Shown here in pieces: positions 1 to 11,049 of a stretch of DNA of 64,000 nt. The notes under the pieces are model-generated. The model had not been told where the DNA came from, did not search any database, and saw nothing but the letters and a program-made list of their open reading frames with translations. This stretch comes from Prorocentrum cordatum (taxonomy: Eukaryota; Sar; Dinophyceae; Prorocentrales; Prorocentraceae), in NCBI GenBank assembly GCA_963575745.1, contig CAUYUJ010004747.1, positions 127,510-191,509 on the forward strand. The letters are read 5' to 3'. Position 1 is the first letter of the stretch; each line of letters begins with the position of its first letter. A program made the position numbers and the translations under genes.

Positions 1-2646
1 TGCGAATATGTTCCGTCGCTCGTCAAGGATGCAGCTGATGCAGAGTCAACAGCGGGGCAACCTGCATCGAGCAGCGCGGGGGCACCCGCTACCAACGATA
101 CCCATACATATATGATGTCTCAGGACACCAAGGGCGTTTGCTTCTCCATCAATGAGGAGACGCTTGTTTTCACGATCCAGTCCTTGGTGAACAACGCTCT
201 GAAGACTTGGCATCGCAGGAACACGTCCTATCGGAATGTCGCTGCACCGGCCGATCAGGACGTCGCCTTGCGGAATTTGCAGGCGAAGGTGCATCGGGCC
301 ATATGCGAGTTGGGCAGCAAGTGGATGCCGCCCGACTCGATGGCAGGGGCACCTGCTGGAGTGAATGCAGGGGCACCTGCAGGAGCAGATGATGCCGCTG
401 AGAAGTCTGATAATTTCACTTCGAGCAGCGGTTCAGCAGCGCAGCGTGGCATGGGCATTTTGACGACCCCATCGCTTGAACATGAGTGACGGGGGCAGGC
501 GCGTGCCACGGCCATTCGCGCTTGCTCCGACAGGCCGAACGCTAAGGTTCTGTCGTCAGGCGCGGCGAAATTTGCATGCTTTTCCCAGGCGCCGGCTGTG
601 CGCGCCAGGGACATTGGCGAGCCCGGCTGCGAGGTCGCCAGAGACAGCGGTGGGCCTGGCTTTGTGGCCGCCGCAGCACATGAACGCTCATCGCATCATA
701 CTCATTCTCGGGCGCTCGCTATCGAAGACATACGAACAGCTTGCACTGAACTCCGAGCTCGTGGATATATGTGTGACCGCATCACGTATGCAGAGGTTAT
801 GACCTCTACAGGTGCACAGTATTTGGGTGGATTTCTCTCGGGGGATTACCCACTACCGCGGGCGGCAACGCCCGCTGACTGGCACTTACGGTTGCCTGGA
901 AAGCGGGCGGGACCACATTGTCAACGTATCCAAAATCGGACGACCAAAGCTCGGGCGGTACGTATGTTTATAGTATTTGTGGGACCTCCAGGTTACTTCT
1001 GGCAGCAGGGTCCCGTACGAGATGCTCTTGAAGATTTAAGCTTGCAGGTCATGCGCATGCGATGTTGCCACTTCGGTTTGAAGTTTGACCGTTCAAGTAA
1101 ACTGCCTAGCGGATCCTGTTCTGGAGGTGGCAACCACCTACGCGCGCATCCCAAGTAACTTGTGGAGATGCACATGCCAATATGCAGGGAAACCCGCACA
1201 ACTTGCTGAACATGAGCTGGATTGGCATGGTCAAGGCGCTCAGAGGGCAGAACGGCGCAACAAAACACTTGCTATCGTGACTGCAAGGATGATTGACCAC
1301 ATAGATTTGCAAACAAAAACATTGAGAATACATGCAAGTGCTGTGCACCGTAGCATCCAAGCAAGAGTGAATAAAGGAGCTCGAACATACGTTCAATCAT
1401 CTAAGAATGGCACTGAATCGGACCATGTCGTGAGAAGGGTAGCGGTGAATCTTGACGACAATACTGTTATACAAGATATCAAGCTTCAGGACCAGCCTGT
1501 CGGATGCAATTACAATGCGCCGTTACCAAATGGCGCGGCAAATATTCGTGCTCGACTGCAGGGAAACGCCGGCGCCGGCTCTTATCGGACAGGAGGACCA
1601 GCGACCGCGCCCAAGGCGGGTTGCGTTCGTCGGTGACGATCGCCCCCCCCCCCCCCTTCGTTTGAGCGTGGCCGCATGCTCCCCTCCAGTGCTCGAATTT
1701 CCGATTTCCGAATTTCCGACATTCAGTTCGACCGACACAGAACAACAAACAGCATTACCAACACATGCCCGGATCAAACAAAAGGAAAAGCAGCAAGCCG
1801 ACAAAGAAGCGGGCATCAAGCCATGCAATATACCTAAAGTAGTCGAAGATGGCAAGACGATTGCGGCGACGTCCTAAGAGGTCTCGGACGTGGTGTTTAC
1901 TCCACCGACGTCCCCCTTCGCTCCGATACTAAAAGGGATGACGAAGAGGAAACCTTCACCGCGTTACCTACGGGTCCACCTGCGGATGCACTTGGTTCTC
2001 CATAATTCCGACCCTGTGTTACGGACGACACAACAAGGTCCGTGCGTTGGAACTGCGTGGAGGAAGCGGGGGAACGTCGCAGTTCGCATTCAGCCGAGGT
2101 TTGTCCCCAGCAGGAAACTTCGACAAACGCTTATATGTTGACCTTGGCAACAAGGACGTCCAGGATGCGGTGATGCATTCTTTAGACGTCTGTTTCGTCC
2201 ATGTTATTTGATTACCGCGTAATTGCAGAACGACTTCTTTCTTACTAAAATACCCAAGTCAACTACGACACGCGGCATGGACACCCTGAGGAAGACTTTC
2301 CACATATCAAGTTTTGTGGGAAAATTGCCATCGTCAAAATGATCTTCGACGGTGTTACTTACGAGAACAACCAGTGGATACTTGGGTGGACCAAATACCG
2401 CCATGGACAACAGCGGCCAAGGGCAAGGGCACTTGCGACGTCATTCTGGATCAATGGACTACTGGTCCACGTGACTCCCATGGGGTGTTGATGCGGAAGC
2501 CTACAGAGATAATCGCCAATCGCTGTCTCTTACTTGCACCTTTTGAACGGAGGCGATGTACTGGTCATCATCAACATACCTCGGAGCGCAATAGAGAATT
2601 ATCCCTGGCTGCGCAATTTACTTAAAGATGCAGCCCCTTTTTTTAG
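1..2646 (+). pseudogene. Gag-like 5' part of the copia element, broken
   Basis: Coding-like stretches lie in different frames, for example 112-489, 760-1158, 1085-1600 and 2314-2625, all on the plus strand and all ending in the middle of sequence. Around 1085-1560 one frame reads through a Trp/Cys-containing segment (NLWRCTCQYAG) and a charged region, as expected of a gag-like protein. A run of 14 C at 1643-1656 breaks the frame. No catalytic protease motif is visible. The assignment rests on position directly before the Cys knuckle and integrase and on the absence of other genes; function of the individual pieces is inferred. Confidence 0.5.
1643..1656 (+). repeat. Poly-C run (14 C) in gag-like region
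   Basis: An uninterrupted run of 14 C inside otherwise coding-like sequence. It shifts the frame between the piece ending near 1636 and the piece continuing to 1877. Confidence 0.9.
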
Positions 2647-3219
2647 ATGCAGTTCAGGTCGCGCACGATTTATTCCTTGTTAACCGCGATCCTTTCTACG
2701 GCCACCCTCTCAGCCGTTCCTACTAGAAACGCACGGGGGTTTGACTTGGATGACCCAACTGTCCCTCGACAACCCGACGGGTCGATTATGATGGAGTGCC
2801 CCGCGTGTGCAGATAATGTGAACATGCGTCCCCCCTCGCGCGACAGAGACCCCAAACGATGCAGGTGGTGCGACGAGGAGGATTACCATTGGAAATATCC
2901 CAGCTGCAAGAAGAACTACGGCCAGAATAAGCCCGGTCACCTACGCTTACCTGGCAAATGCAAGTTTGCCAAACCCTGGAAGCTGCCCGACAGCCGCGGA
3001 CAGGCACCGCAGGCTCCCGCCGAATCGGCAGCGCCACCACCCGAGGCACAGGCCGCACCACCACTTGTGCGGCCACGAGCGCCAAGACCTGGCCCCTGGG
3101 CTGGCCCCACAGCTGGCGCCAGCAGCCATGACACTACAGTAGGCAGACCTGCTGCTGAACCTGCTGCGGGGCAACCTGCCTCGAATGGATCTGGTAGCTC
3201 GGGCCGACAGCTGGGGTGA
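2647..3219 (+). pseudogene. Cys-rich knuckle and Pro-rich linker before integrase (copia)
   Basis: An open stretch of 190 codons. Residues 51-105 hold spaced Cys/His: C51-x2-C54, C72-x2-C75, C87, H98 and C105, which looks like a zinc-binding knuckle. From residue 115 the protein becomes Pro/Ala-rich and of low complexity. It ends at a stop in the linker; the same frame resumes as the HHCC/integrase part from 3222, so this is the N-terminal side of one former polyprotein. The Met at 2647 is the first in the open frame and need not be the biological start. The knuckle probably bound nucleic acid; that role is inferred. Confidence 0.6.
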
Positions 3220-4415
3220 TATCCACCTCCACCACCGCCTGCGGGCAACCCTGCTGCACGCCCACGACTCCCAGACTGGTCACGGTTCGATGTCCTAACC
3301 AGCCTACAGAACTTACGAAGCCTCGACCCAGGCGTGGTAACGCGCGAGTTGCGGAAACTACACTTGCGATGGTTCCATGCGCAAGAGCTTAAAACGATAC
3401 TCATCTTAACCAAAGTTGGTCTGGACAGCGTCAGGCTCAACCTGATCAAAGGCGTTTGCGACGCATGTCGGGGGCGCAGAGCTTGGGGTGAGTCGGGGCA
3501 TGCCGTTGTGTCATCCACTGCGCCATTTGGCAAGTTCAACGAAGAAGTCGAATGCGACCGTATGTTCTACAAACAGGACCATACGATATTTCACATCATT
3601 GATCGATGTATTCGGTATGCTACTGGCATGGAAATACCAGATAAAGCAATGGCAAGTATCTTAGATGCGTATCATCAGTGCTGGACGAAGTCCGGATGTG
3701 CTAAGGTATTCTTACTCCGATGGGGGGGGGGGGGGGGGGCGCCCTCCACATCGACGCTGCAGGGGCGGCCCCCAAGGCAAAAGGCACTGAGCTGAGGATA
3801 CGTGCGCGTGGACAAAACGCTACGACAAGTGAAGCCAGAAGTGGCACATTACGCCATCTACTTCATGTCATGGAAACTGATATCAAAAGGTTGAGCATAC
3901 CTGTTGTGTGCACACGACTACTGCACGAAGCCCTGTTTGCCGCCAATGCACTCACCGTCTACAATGAGGTGTCTCCATATAACTCTCTGTTTGGACGACA
4001 GCTGGCAATGCTTCCTGACCTGTCTGTTCTGGATCACGAAACGCCGACAGAGACGTCGGATCATTCTCGGGAACAGGTGGTACGCTGGGTATGCCTTGAA
4101 GCTATCGCACAGGCTATTGCAGTAGCCATGGCCAATCGGGCACTACGTACTAAGACAATAATTACAGGTCAGCATTACTACGATGAAGGAGATTTGGCGG
4201 ACTATCATCATCCCACAACTACGAAGCACGACTGGGGAGGCTGGAGTGGCCCGTTCCCGTATGAACGGAATGATCCCGACAGGGGTCAAGTTATCATTCG
4301 GGTGGGAGATCGCGATGTACAAATCCAATCTGGCTACGCACGACATTCACTTTTCATCGAAGTTTTGATAGCCAGGAGCTTTTCTTTGACAACGCTGCGC
4401 TGCGGACGGTGTTGA
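3220..4415 (+). pseudogene. Ty1/copia GAG-pre-integrase and integrase, frameshifted
   Basis: From 3334 an HHCC zinc finger is clear: H10 and H15, then C42-x2-C45. Next comes the integrase core with the first catalytic Asp in EVECDRMFY (residue 75). The second catalytic Asp should lie in a YSDG motif at about 3712-3723. That motif is readable only in a different frame, because an 18-G run follows it at once. Downstream (3743-4415) the core continues with ELRIRARGQ and the Glu region NATTSEARSG. It then reaches the copia C-terminal part, including NEVSPYNSLFGRQ and a WGGWSGPFP-type strand with RGQVIIRVGDRDVQ. The enzyme would have joined the element's cDNA to target DNA. Class is certain; the frameshift makes it non-functional as read. 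Confidence 0.85.
3722..3739 (+). repeat. Poly-G run (18 G) at the integrase active site
   Basis: Eighteen consecutive G directly after the codons for the second catalytic Asp (YSDG). The run joins two integrase frames. Confidence 0.9.
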
Positions 4416-5447
4416 CATGTGTTACCAGTCTACCTGCGGGGAGACCTGCTATGACATTTGGCGATGCCCCGGCCGAGAAAGAAACGCTTCAGAGCACCAG
4501 TGCGAGCCGACTATTCCCCACATGCACATTTAGCGCTACAGTGCCTTATCAGAAGCTTCTTCCGCATCGACAAAGTAGTTTCTGTTGGGTTGGCTAAGTG
4601 TATTCACGAGCTACCTCTGGTGGCTTATGCTGTCAGTTGCACATTAGTACATTATGACAACGGCGTGAATCCAGGTTCCCATTATTGTGAAGCAGAAGGC
4701 AGTGCTCTGAATCTTCACGATAACTGGGTCAGCACACTCGAGAATCAGTCAGTGCCCAAAAGCCACTAAACCTCAAGCGGGCTTCGACCAAGATATGGCG
4801 ATGCTTTAAGAACTGGCGGACATATCGGCACAGGGTGATAATGCCAGAGAGGCCCCAGAAGCCGAATCACGAACCACCGCAGGAGGATGGGCGGCTTCCC
4901 ACGGTCCATGAGGAATCAGAAGCGGACTTCGAGGCGCATATTATGGAGGTGGGGTGCACAGGATTATGCGAAGAAAGGGAACTATTGGTGACAACTCCAT
5001 TGAATTGACCCGTACACTGTACCCACGCATGTGATCACCGAGAACAGTGCGCTGGTCACGGTCGCTGATGAACCGCGGGGGCGCCTGTCTAAGTGGGGTT
5101 ACCCGCGCGACTCCGACATTGATGAGACGTATCATGTCCCGCTATGCTTCGCGGTCGACGACCGCAGTTACGGATTGGGCTCGGACGAAAATGGTCAATA
5201 TGTCGAACTTTGCTTCGCTGCAGAAATGTCGAAGGTGGTCGTATTCGAAAAGCAGCGCGGGATATTGGATGTCGACCGTGTAGCCACCACGCGAGTATAT
5301 GTCACCGCCGCCGCAAAACGAGCTGCGGTTGCCAGGGAAGACGACCTTCTCGCGAAGGTCGACATTCAGGCGAATCCGGAGAAAGTATCAAAAGCCCTAT
5401 TGGCTGAACTCAAGGCATGGTTTGACAACGAGTGTTTCCAGATGTAA
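4416..5447 (+). pseudogene. Region between integrase and reverse transcriptase (copia)
   Basis: Plus-strand coding-like pieces at 4458-4769 and 5031-5447 in different frames, separated by a stop-rich part at 4770-5030. The second piece (about 138 codons) is acidic and ends in a Glu/Lys-rich, probably helical tail (KVSKALLAELKAWFDNECF) that leads to the RT. In Ty1/copia elements this segment is the variable link between integrase and RVT_2, and it has no recognised catalytic motif. Assigned by position and strand. Confidence 0.6.
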
Positions 5448-6330
5448 GATATATCTGAAGCGTCGAACATCGCGACTTCGAGCTTCGCATATAAGTGCAA
5501 GTTCGCGAAGAGGGAGAAGGGTGAGATGGAGCGCGCCATCAGACTGCCGGGTACTTCCGGGGCCCATGGACCTCGAGGCTCTCGACGCGGAAACCCTTCC
5601 AGGAACAGCGCGGCAGCCAAGCCAGAGATTTTTCGCAGGCGCGGCAGCGCGCAAGAAGCAATGGATCATTGCCCCCCTTGACAGCACCATGGCTTTCCTG
5701 AAGGGGCTAACCTACCAGGAACTTGCTGAGGCAACTTGTGAGAAGGAACGCGTGGTGCGCTTTACCATGCCACCTGGATCGGCAACGGCGTTTCGATCCC
5801 ATCCAGGATTCGAGCACTACGACGAGTCGAAGCACTGCCTCCAGCGCCTCAAGCCAGGCGCACGCACCCGGAGCTTTCTTATTGAAGCCCAGAAGGGCCG
5901 CGAGAGGTTTTGGTTTCCGACCCGCGTCTTACGACGAGGAGTTCGAGACGAGCAGTAACCTGCTCACGACCAAACAAGTCGATGATAGTTGTATGGCCCG
6001 CACTGAGGACACCATTGACAGGCGTGCCAAGTGCGGTGGGGTGGGGTGGTGGTGGTGGGGGTGGGGGGGGGGGGGGGGGGGCAATTTTGGCACGTGCAAA
6101 CTCAACAATCATACATGTCCCAAGTGTGCTGCGAGGTACGCAAAGGACGGGGGCGGTAATGTTACACTGGGCCAACAGCTCCGTCCTACACAACATCCTG
6201 AACTCACGCACAACATCCTGAACTCACAGGCGCAGACGCTGACGCCAAAGCATCCCAGATGGTTGCTGACATACTCGTCAGCCTCAGAGGCGCGTTGGCT
6301 TACGCATAAGTCGCACAAGTGTGGTTGATG
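5448..6330 (+). pseudogene. Ty1/copia reverse transcriptase (RVT_2), frameshifted
   Basis: The N-terminal fingers are read in one frame to about 5560 (YKCKFAKREKGEMERAIR). The palm follows in another frame with ALDAETLPGTARQPSQRF, then WIIAPLDSTMAFLKGLTYQE, which holds the first catalytic Asp of the RVT_2 family. The FTMPPGSA and GFEHYDESKHCLQRLKPG segments follow. The second active-site pair survives as QVDD at 5975-5986, again in a shifted frame. A 19-G run at 6063-6081 replaces part of the thumb. All blocks are in the right order for copia RT, so the identification is firm, but at least three frame changes make it a pseudogene. Confidence 0.88.
6063..6081 (+). repeat. Poly-G run (19 G) in the RT thumb region
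   Basis: Nineteen consecutive G after a GGT/GGG-rich stretch, between the RT VDD box and the CKLNNHTCPKC segment. It adds an artificial Gly/Trp stretch to the reading frame. Confidence 0.9.
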
Positions 6331-7054
6331 GTGTATGTGGTCTCTCTACAACGTGTCCAATAAAGACCAGTATGCGATTGCGACGACTGAACGCGATTTC
6401 CAGGAAATTGCAGGCCTGCGCTAAGAAGATCATATTTCAGTCGATGACTCCAACGGTCGAAGTTGACCTGCACAGCGACTCCGACTATCGACGCCTGCGT
6501 AGAGATGCCGATGCAGATGTCAAGCGGCTACGGCGTTCGCGGTGCAAATCTGCTACCCAAGTCGTCCACTTGATCGATGCGCACTGCAATTCTCACCGCT
6601 TGCAGGTCCGCTCAAGCTACTCAGCAGAAACACCTGCAGCAGCCAACAACTTGGAGGACTGCTATCCCACGATCGTGCCTCTGCAAGAGCTCCATCCAGG
6701 TCCACAGACCCACTCAGTTGCAAGACATACGGGAGTTGGGTGGCCTGAGCATTAAGGTTTGACCATAGATGCAGAACATGTTTTCAACTCTTGTCAAGCT
6801 AAGACCTGAAGAAGCCGACTTGGTGTACTCTTTTGGGACACATCAGTTTGATACGACAGATGATGGAGCGAGGAATCGTGCATAGCATTCAGTGGTGCGA
6901 CACTCGCGACATGACCGCGGACGGTCACACAAAGGGGAGCATTGACAGAGATACGCTCCTACAGGTCATGGGAGGCACGCGATCCTTCAAGCATGGCTTA
7001 AAACGTCATGCTCCTTATCGGGCTGGCCAGACAACTTCGTCTGAGGCCGCCTGA
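6331..7054 (+). pseudogene. Ty1/copia RNase H, frameshifted
   Basis: The first catalytic Asp is in VDLHSDSDYRRL (about 6460-6495). The Glu is in SSYSAETPAAANNLEDC (about 6617-6665). The third Asp is in GLTIDAEHVFNS (about 6755-6792). The C-terminal Asp block is WCDTRDMTADGHTKG, followed by SIDRDTLLQVM, in the final piece 6833-7054. This last block is the copia equivalent of ADxxTK and is well kept. Frames differ between blocks and a stop lies at 6808. The domain removed RNA from RNA/DNA hybrids during reverse transcription. The element's coding part ends at 7054. Confidence 0.85.
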
Positions 7055-7668
7055 GGAGCAATCGCATGCACAGCAATGAATTCGCAAGGCAACTTGCTTG
7101 CGGGCCCGCCTTGTTACGGGCCCGCCTTCTGCTGCCGTTTATGTATATAGTGTTTGCTGTTTTGGGCGCGGCGGACTCACGCTTGCATTCCTTCCCCCCC
7201 GACTCTAAAGTGAGTTGGGACAAGGGCGAGAGATAGCGAACGTTTGTCCGCGGCCGTTTTTGTTCAAGCGGCCGGCCGCCGACATATGATTAGGCCGCAT
7301 TGCGAGGTATGTTGCTTGCGCTCGAGACCGGAAACATCCTTCGCTTGAGATGGCCCGTCGCTCCCGCGACGATCTCCTCCGACTGGGACTATCGCTGCTA
7401 CGTTATAACAAGGAGCTGGAGCTGCGCTTCGCCTAAGGCGAAGTTTCTGGACGGGCCTACCAGCCCCCTTCGAACTGAGGAAGGGTGATGGAGGAGGGTG
7501 TTTGTCTTTCTTTTACTCCTTCTCCATTCTTCCTTCCTCGCCCTTCTTCCATCATCCCTCATTGCTCAGTATTCCTCGTCGCTTCCACCGGGGAAAGAGA
7601 GAGAGCGTGACGAGGATGAGGAGCAGCAGGAACAACCTGAGCAGCATCAGGAGGATATCGTGGATAAC
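7055..7668. other. No gene seen; possible 3' non-coding part of copia element
   Basis: No coherent ORF. A 13-base unit beginning with two G and containing GCCCGCC is repeated near 7100-7130, and a perfect 7-bp hairpin lies at 7427-7443 (CTTCGCC, TAA loop, GGCGAAG). A 3' LTR would be expected here but I could not pair it with a 5' LTR inside the window. Confidence 0.5.
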
Positions 7669-7832
7669 GAGGAGGAGGAGGAGGAGGAGGAGGAGGAGGA
7701 GGAGGAGGAGGAGGAGGAGGAGGAGCAGCGGCAGCAGTAGCTGCAGCAGGGGCAGGCGGAAAGGGATTTGAAGGGAATGGGGATGAGAATGGTCAGTTCG
7801 CGAAGCGAAAAAAGAGAGGGATGAGAAGGGAA

Positions 7833-7863
<31 letters not shown>

Positions 7864-7920
7864 GAGGAGGAGGAGGAGGAGGAGGAGGAGGAGGAGGAGG
7901 AGAAGGAGGCGGGGAGGAGG
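7669..7920 (+). repeat. (GGA)n tracts
   Basis: Two nearly pure (GGA)n blocks at 7669-7725 and 7832-7920, joined by CAG-rich and mixed purine sequence. The predicted Glu-rich or Arg-rich ORFs across them are consequences of the repeat. Confidence 0.95.
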
Positions 7921-7976
7921 AATATGTGGAGGAGGGGTAGGATTTCAAACTGCAGGAAAATACTGGGAGCGGAGGA

Positions 7977-8345
7977 ATGTTGATGTTGATGTTGCTGAGA
8001 AAGATGATAGTCATGGTGATGGCGATGGCGATGGCGACGATGGTGATGCTGCTGCTGATGATGATACTGCTGATGATGAGGATGAAGAGGAGGATGAGGA
8101 TGATGATACTGCCGCTGCTGCTGATGCTGATGATGATACTGATGGTGGTGGTAGTTGAACCGCGGATGATGCGGATGGTATGGATGAATAGGATGATGAT
8201 GATGATGATGATGGTGGTGATGGTGATGATGCTGATGACGATGATGATGATGATGGTGCTGATGACGATGTCAGTGATGGTGATGATGTTGTCGATGTCG
8301 ATGCTGGTGCTGATGAGCATTGTGTTGATGCTTATGCTGCTAATA

Positions 8346-8396
<51 letters not shown>

Positions 8397-8397
8397 C

Positions 8398-8441
<44 letters not shown>

Positions 8442-8591
8442 CTGATGATGATGATGATGATGATGATGATGCTGATGATGCTGCTGATGATGATGATGAT
8501 GTCGATGCTGATGATGATCATTCATGTGCATGGCGATAATACTGTTGATGCAGCTGTTGCTGCCGATGATGGTGACGACGACGACGACGAC

Positions 8592-8623
<32 letters not shown>

Positions 8624-8731
8624 CGATGCTGATGATGATGATGATGATGATGATGATGCTGGTCGTAGTGAAGATGATGCTGTTCCTGTTGGTGATTGTG
8701 ATGATGATGCTGCTGATGATGTGTATGTCGC

Positions 8732-8802
<71 letters not shown>

Positions 8803-9010
8803 CCGATGGGGGGTGGCGATGGTGATACCCACATTGATGATGGCGATGTCGATGATCATGTTTTCCGCGGTGATGGTGATGGTGATGTGATGGTGTTGTT
8901 GTTGTTGCCGCCGCTGCTGCTGATTATGATGATGCTGCTGATGATGATGACGACTATGGCGATGATGCTGACGATGCTGATGAAGATTAGTATGATGATA
9001 GTGCTGATGA
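7977..9010 (+). repeat. Long (TGA)n/(GAT)n microsatellite, about 1 kb
   Basis: Dominated by TGATGA with interspersed TGC, TGG and CGA variants. The purest cores are at 8343-8510, 8576-8662 and 8733-8801. Depending on frame and strand it encodes poly-Met, poly-Asp, poly-Ile or poly-His; none of these is a believable protein. Confidence 0.95.
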
Positions 9011-9500
9011 TGAGACGAGGAGGAGGCAATCATTTCGGTTCCAGGAGCAGGACAGGCCTCCGTTGGGCGGCGAACGCGGTGGCCCCAGCAGGAAACGGAA
9101 GGACGAAGAGGAGGAGGTGGCGTATGTTGAGGATAAGTGAGAGGAGATGGATGGGGAGAGGAAGTGGATGAGGAGGGCGAGTGGAGGGGGGAGAGGGAGA
9201 TCGATGACACTTTGTAGGAGTGGGTGCAGTAGTGGGGGCAAGAGGGGGAGAACGAGAAAGACGAGGAGGAGGAGGTGGAGGAGGAAGATAAGGAGCACGA
9301 GGCGGGGGAGCTGGAGGAACAGGACGAGGGGGAGGAGGCGTATGAGGAGGAGCAGCAGCCCGGGGGACGGAGCGGAGCGAGAGGGAAAGTCTGTCTGCCC
9401 GACTGTCTTGCCTGGGCGCGAGGCCCTTGCCATCGCGAAGAGCAAGGCTGACCCGAAGGCGGGCCGCGCCTTCCGTGAAGGACGAGGGAGGAGGGCACAG
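9011..9500 (+). repeat. Purine-rich GGA-type low-complexity sequence
   Basis: Irregular GGA/GAG-rich sequence, densest at 9100-9360, fading into GC-rich sequence near 9400. No supported gene. Confidence 0.85.
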
Positions 9501-10504
9501 GCTGGAAGGCTAATGCAAACGCTAACATGTAGTTCGTGGATCAGCGACTGGTCCCATTCCCATGCAACGTGGACGCGCCCAGTCGCCAAATTGGCGCCAT
9601 TGGCTTCATGCTCTGGGGGGTACGTCCCCCGATCATCCGTGGATCTGGCGCCCACGCGCCAGATCCCCGAAGGGTGGGCGGCGCATCTATTTCTTGGATG
9701 TTTGCTCAACGTATTGCACATCGATCGTGTGCGCGACCTCGAGTGTCCGACGGGGTAACAGCAGACGGGGTAACAGGAAACGGCCGGTTCGAGGCATCAC
9801 ATGGCCCCTTTGTTGCAGTGCAGTTTTTGTTTTGCTTTCGCGTTCGATGCAGCACCTTCCATAAGCTGGCTGCGTTGCACATTTTCGGCTGCTGCACTGC
9901 AGCTTTTTGTTTTGGGCCCTCTGTTGCCCGGTCTGTGGGGCTAGTTTGCAGTTATTTCGCAATTAGTTGCCAACACATTGCTGTGCATGTTTTTTTTTTG
10001 CGTTGCAGCAAAATTCGATGCATGTTTTGTTCTGGTCGTTGCAGTGTTTCCACCTGGATCCCACGGTGCTTCTGTTACCCCGTTTAGGCGTTACCCGGTT
10101 TAGTGCTCCCTGAGAATCAGGAGGAGGGTTTGGGTCAACCAGGGATGTCTCTGCGATGCTGCAACGCTCCCTACCGTCTCAAGTCCCCTCCTCACACCTT
10201 CCTGAAGCGTTCTCTGTCACTGCATGAAGCGCCCATTGACCTACGAACGCCCTTATGGGCCTGCCATTCAGGCGAATGCAGCGTTCCAGCGCAGGTCGGT
10301 AGATCAGTTCGGGGGGCTGCCCAGCAATTTAATCGTTCTTTCCTGAAAGACGAACCACCCTCCATCATCGGAGCTGTCGCGAATCTGGAACTTCTGATCA
10401 CCAAGGTTGACAGGAAACTCCAAGAGATATCCTCATTTTGATATTCACCCGCCCCCCCATCCCTCCAGCTGCGGTATATCCTAGCCACTCGCATTGCGGA
10501 CGTC
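9501..10504. other. No gene recognised; contains a perfect hairpin
   Basis: Only short open frames without family resemblance. A perfect 11-bp inverted repeat lies at 9641-9651 and 9656-9666 (GGATCTGGCGC, 4-base loop). The stretch 9830-10090 is relatively T-rich compared with its surroundings. Nothing else is supported. Confidence 0.5.
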
Positions 10505-10560
10505 CCGTGCGAGAGCACCATTTTGAACAAGCGCCGCCCTCCATCTTCGTAGCTGCTGCA
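10505..10560 (+). repeat. Solitary box of the composite dispersed repeat
   Basis: Carries the signature of the family seen at 12.7-13.5, 15.3 and 58.8 kb: GCGAGAGCACCATTTTGAAC followed by a CCGCCCTCCATC block. It is a single box without the head or tail of the longer copies. Confidence 0.55.
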
Positions 10561-11049
10561 AAGTCTGAATCGCCCGCCCTTCCCTCCCTCTCTTCCTTGG
10601 TCCCCCCTCTTCCCTCCTCCGCATTTGGCGGTGCGCTGGTGGCCGCAGCGCGGCGGATGGCGATGGCAGACAGCAGGGCTGCCGCGTCGGCGGCGGAGCT
10701 GCCATGCCGCATGGTGGCAGAAGCCGCGCGAGGCAGGCGGCAACCCGTCAGGCCATCTGGGCTGCGGGCGGCTGCCCATGCGCCGCGGCAGACGGCCAGT
10801 CCGCGTCTGGGCGGCTGGCGGCTGCGCCTGCGCCTGCGCCGCGGCAGGTCGCCAGGCAACGTCTGGGCGATTGGCGGCGGCGTTCGTGGCCGCGGCGGGG
10901 CTGGAGGGCCAGGTCCCCCAACCGCCTGCACGGAGGCGCCCTCAGAACTCGTCCCCTGAATGCCCTCGCGACGGAGGCCTGGACGATGGATTTGGCGGTG
11001 GCGGCTTGCCTGGAACGGCGAGGGTTCGAGGCCCAGCTCCTTGTGACCG
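10561..11049. other. GC-rich sequence, no gene recognised
   Basis: Strongly GC-rich with repeated GGCGGCTG/GCGGCGGC motifs, for example three related blocks at 10740-10890. All six frames are open for long stretches, as expected from composition, so long ORFs here are weak evidence. Confidence 0.5.

Larger units (their letters stand above)
1..7054 (+). mobile_element. Decayed Ty1/copia LTR retrotransposon
   Basis: The domains run gag-like region, Cys-rich knuckle, HHCC zinc finger, integrase core, RVT_2-type reverse transcriptase, RNase H. Integrase before RT is the Ty1/copia order and excludes Ty3. The reading frame changes many times and stops are frequent, so the copy is dead. The element probably starts upstream of the window, because base 1 already lies in gag-like sequence. 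I found no convincing LTR pair, primer-binding site or polypurine tract. The end is set at the stop after the RNase H tail. Sure of the class; not sure of the borders. Confidence 0.85.

Noticed and set aside
1-7490. A pair of LTRs bounding the copia element
   Set aside because: No direct repeat of LTR length could be matched by eye; the 5' end is probably outside the window.
7793-8834. Long ORFs of Met, Ile, Asp or His on both strands, some looking like membrane or metal-binding proteins
   Set aside because: They are translations of the (TGA)n microsatellite in different frames.
9581-9620. GCCATTGGCTTCATG as another leader relic
   Set aside because: Too many differences from the leader and no double-leader spacing.
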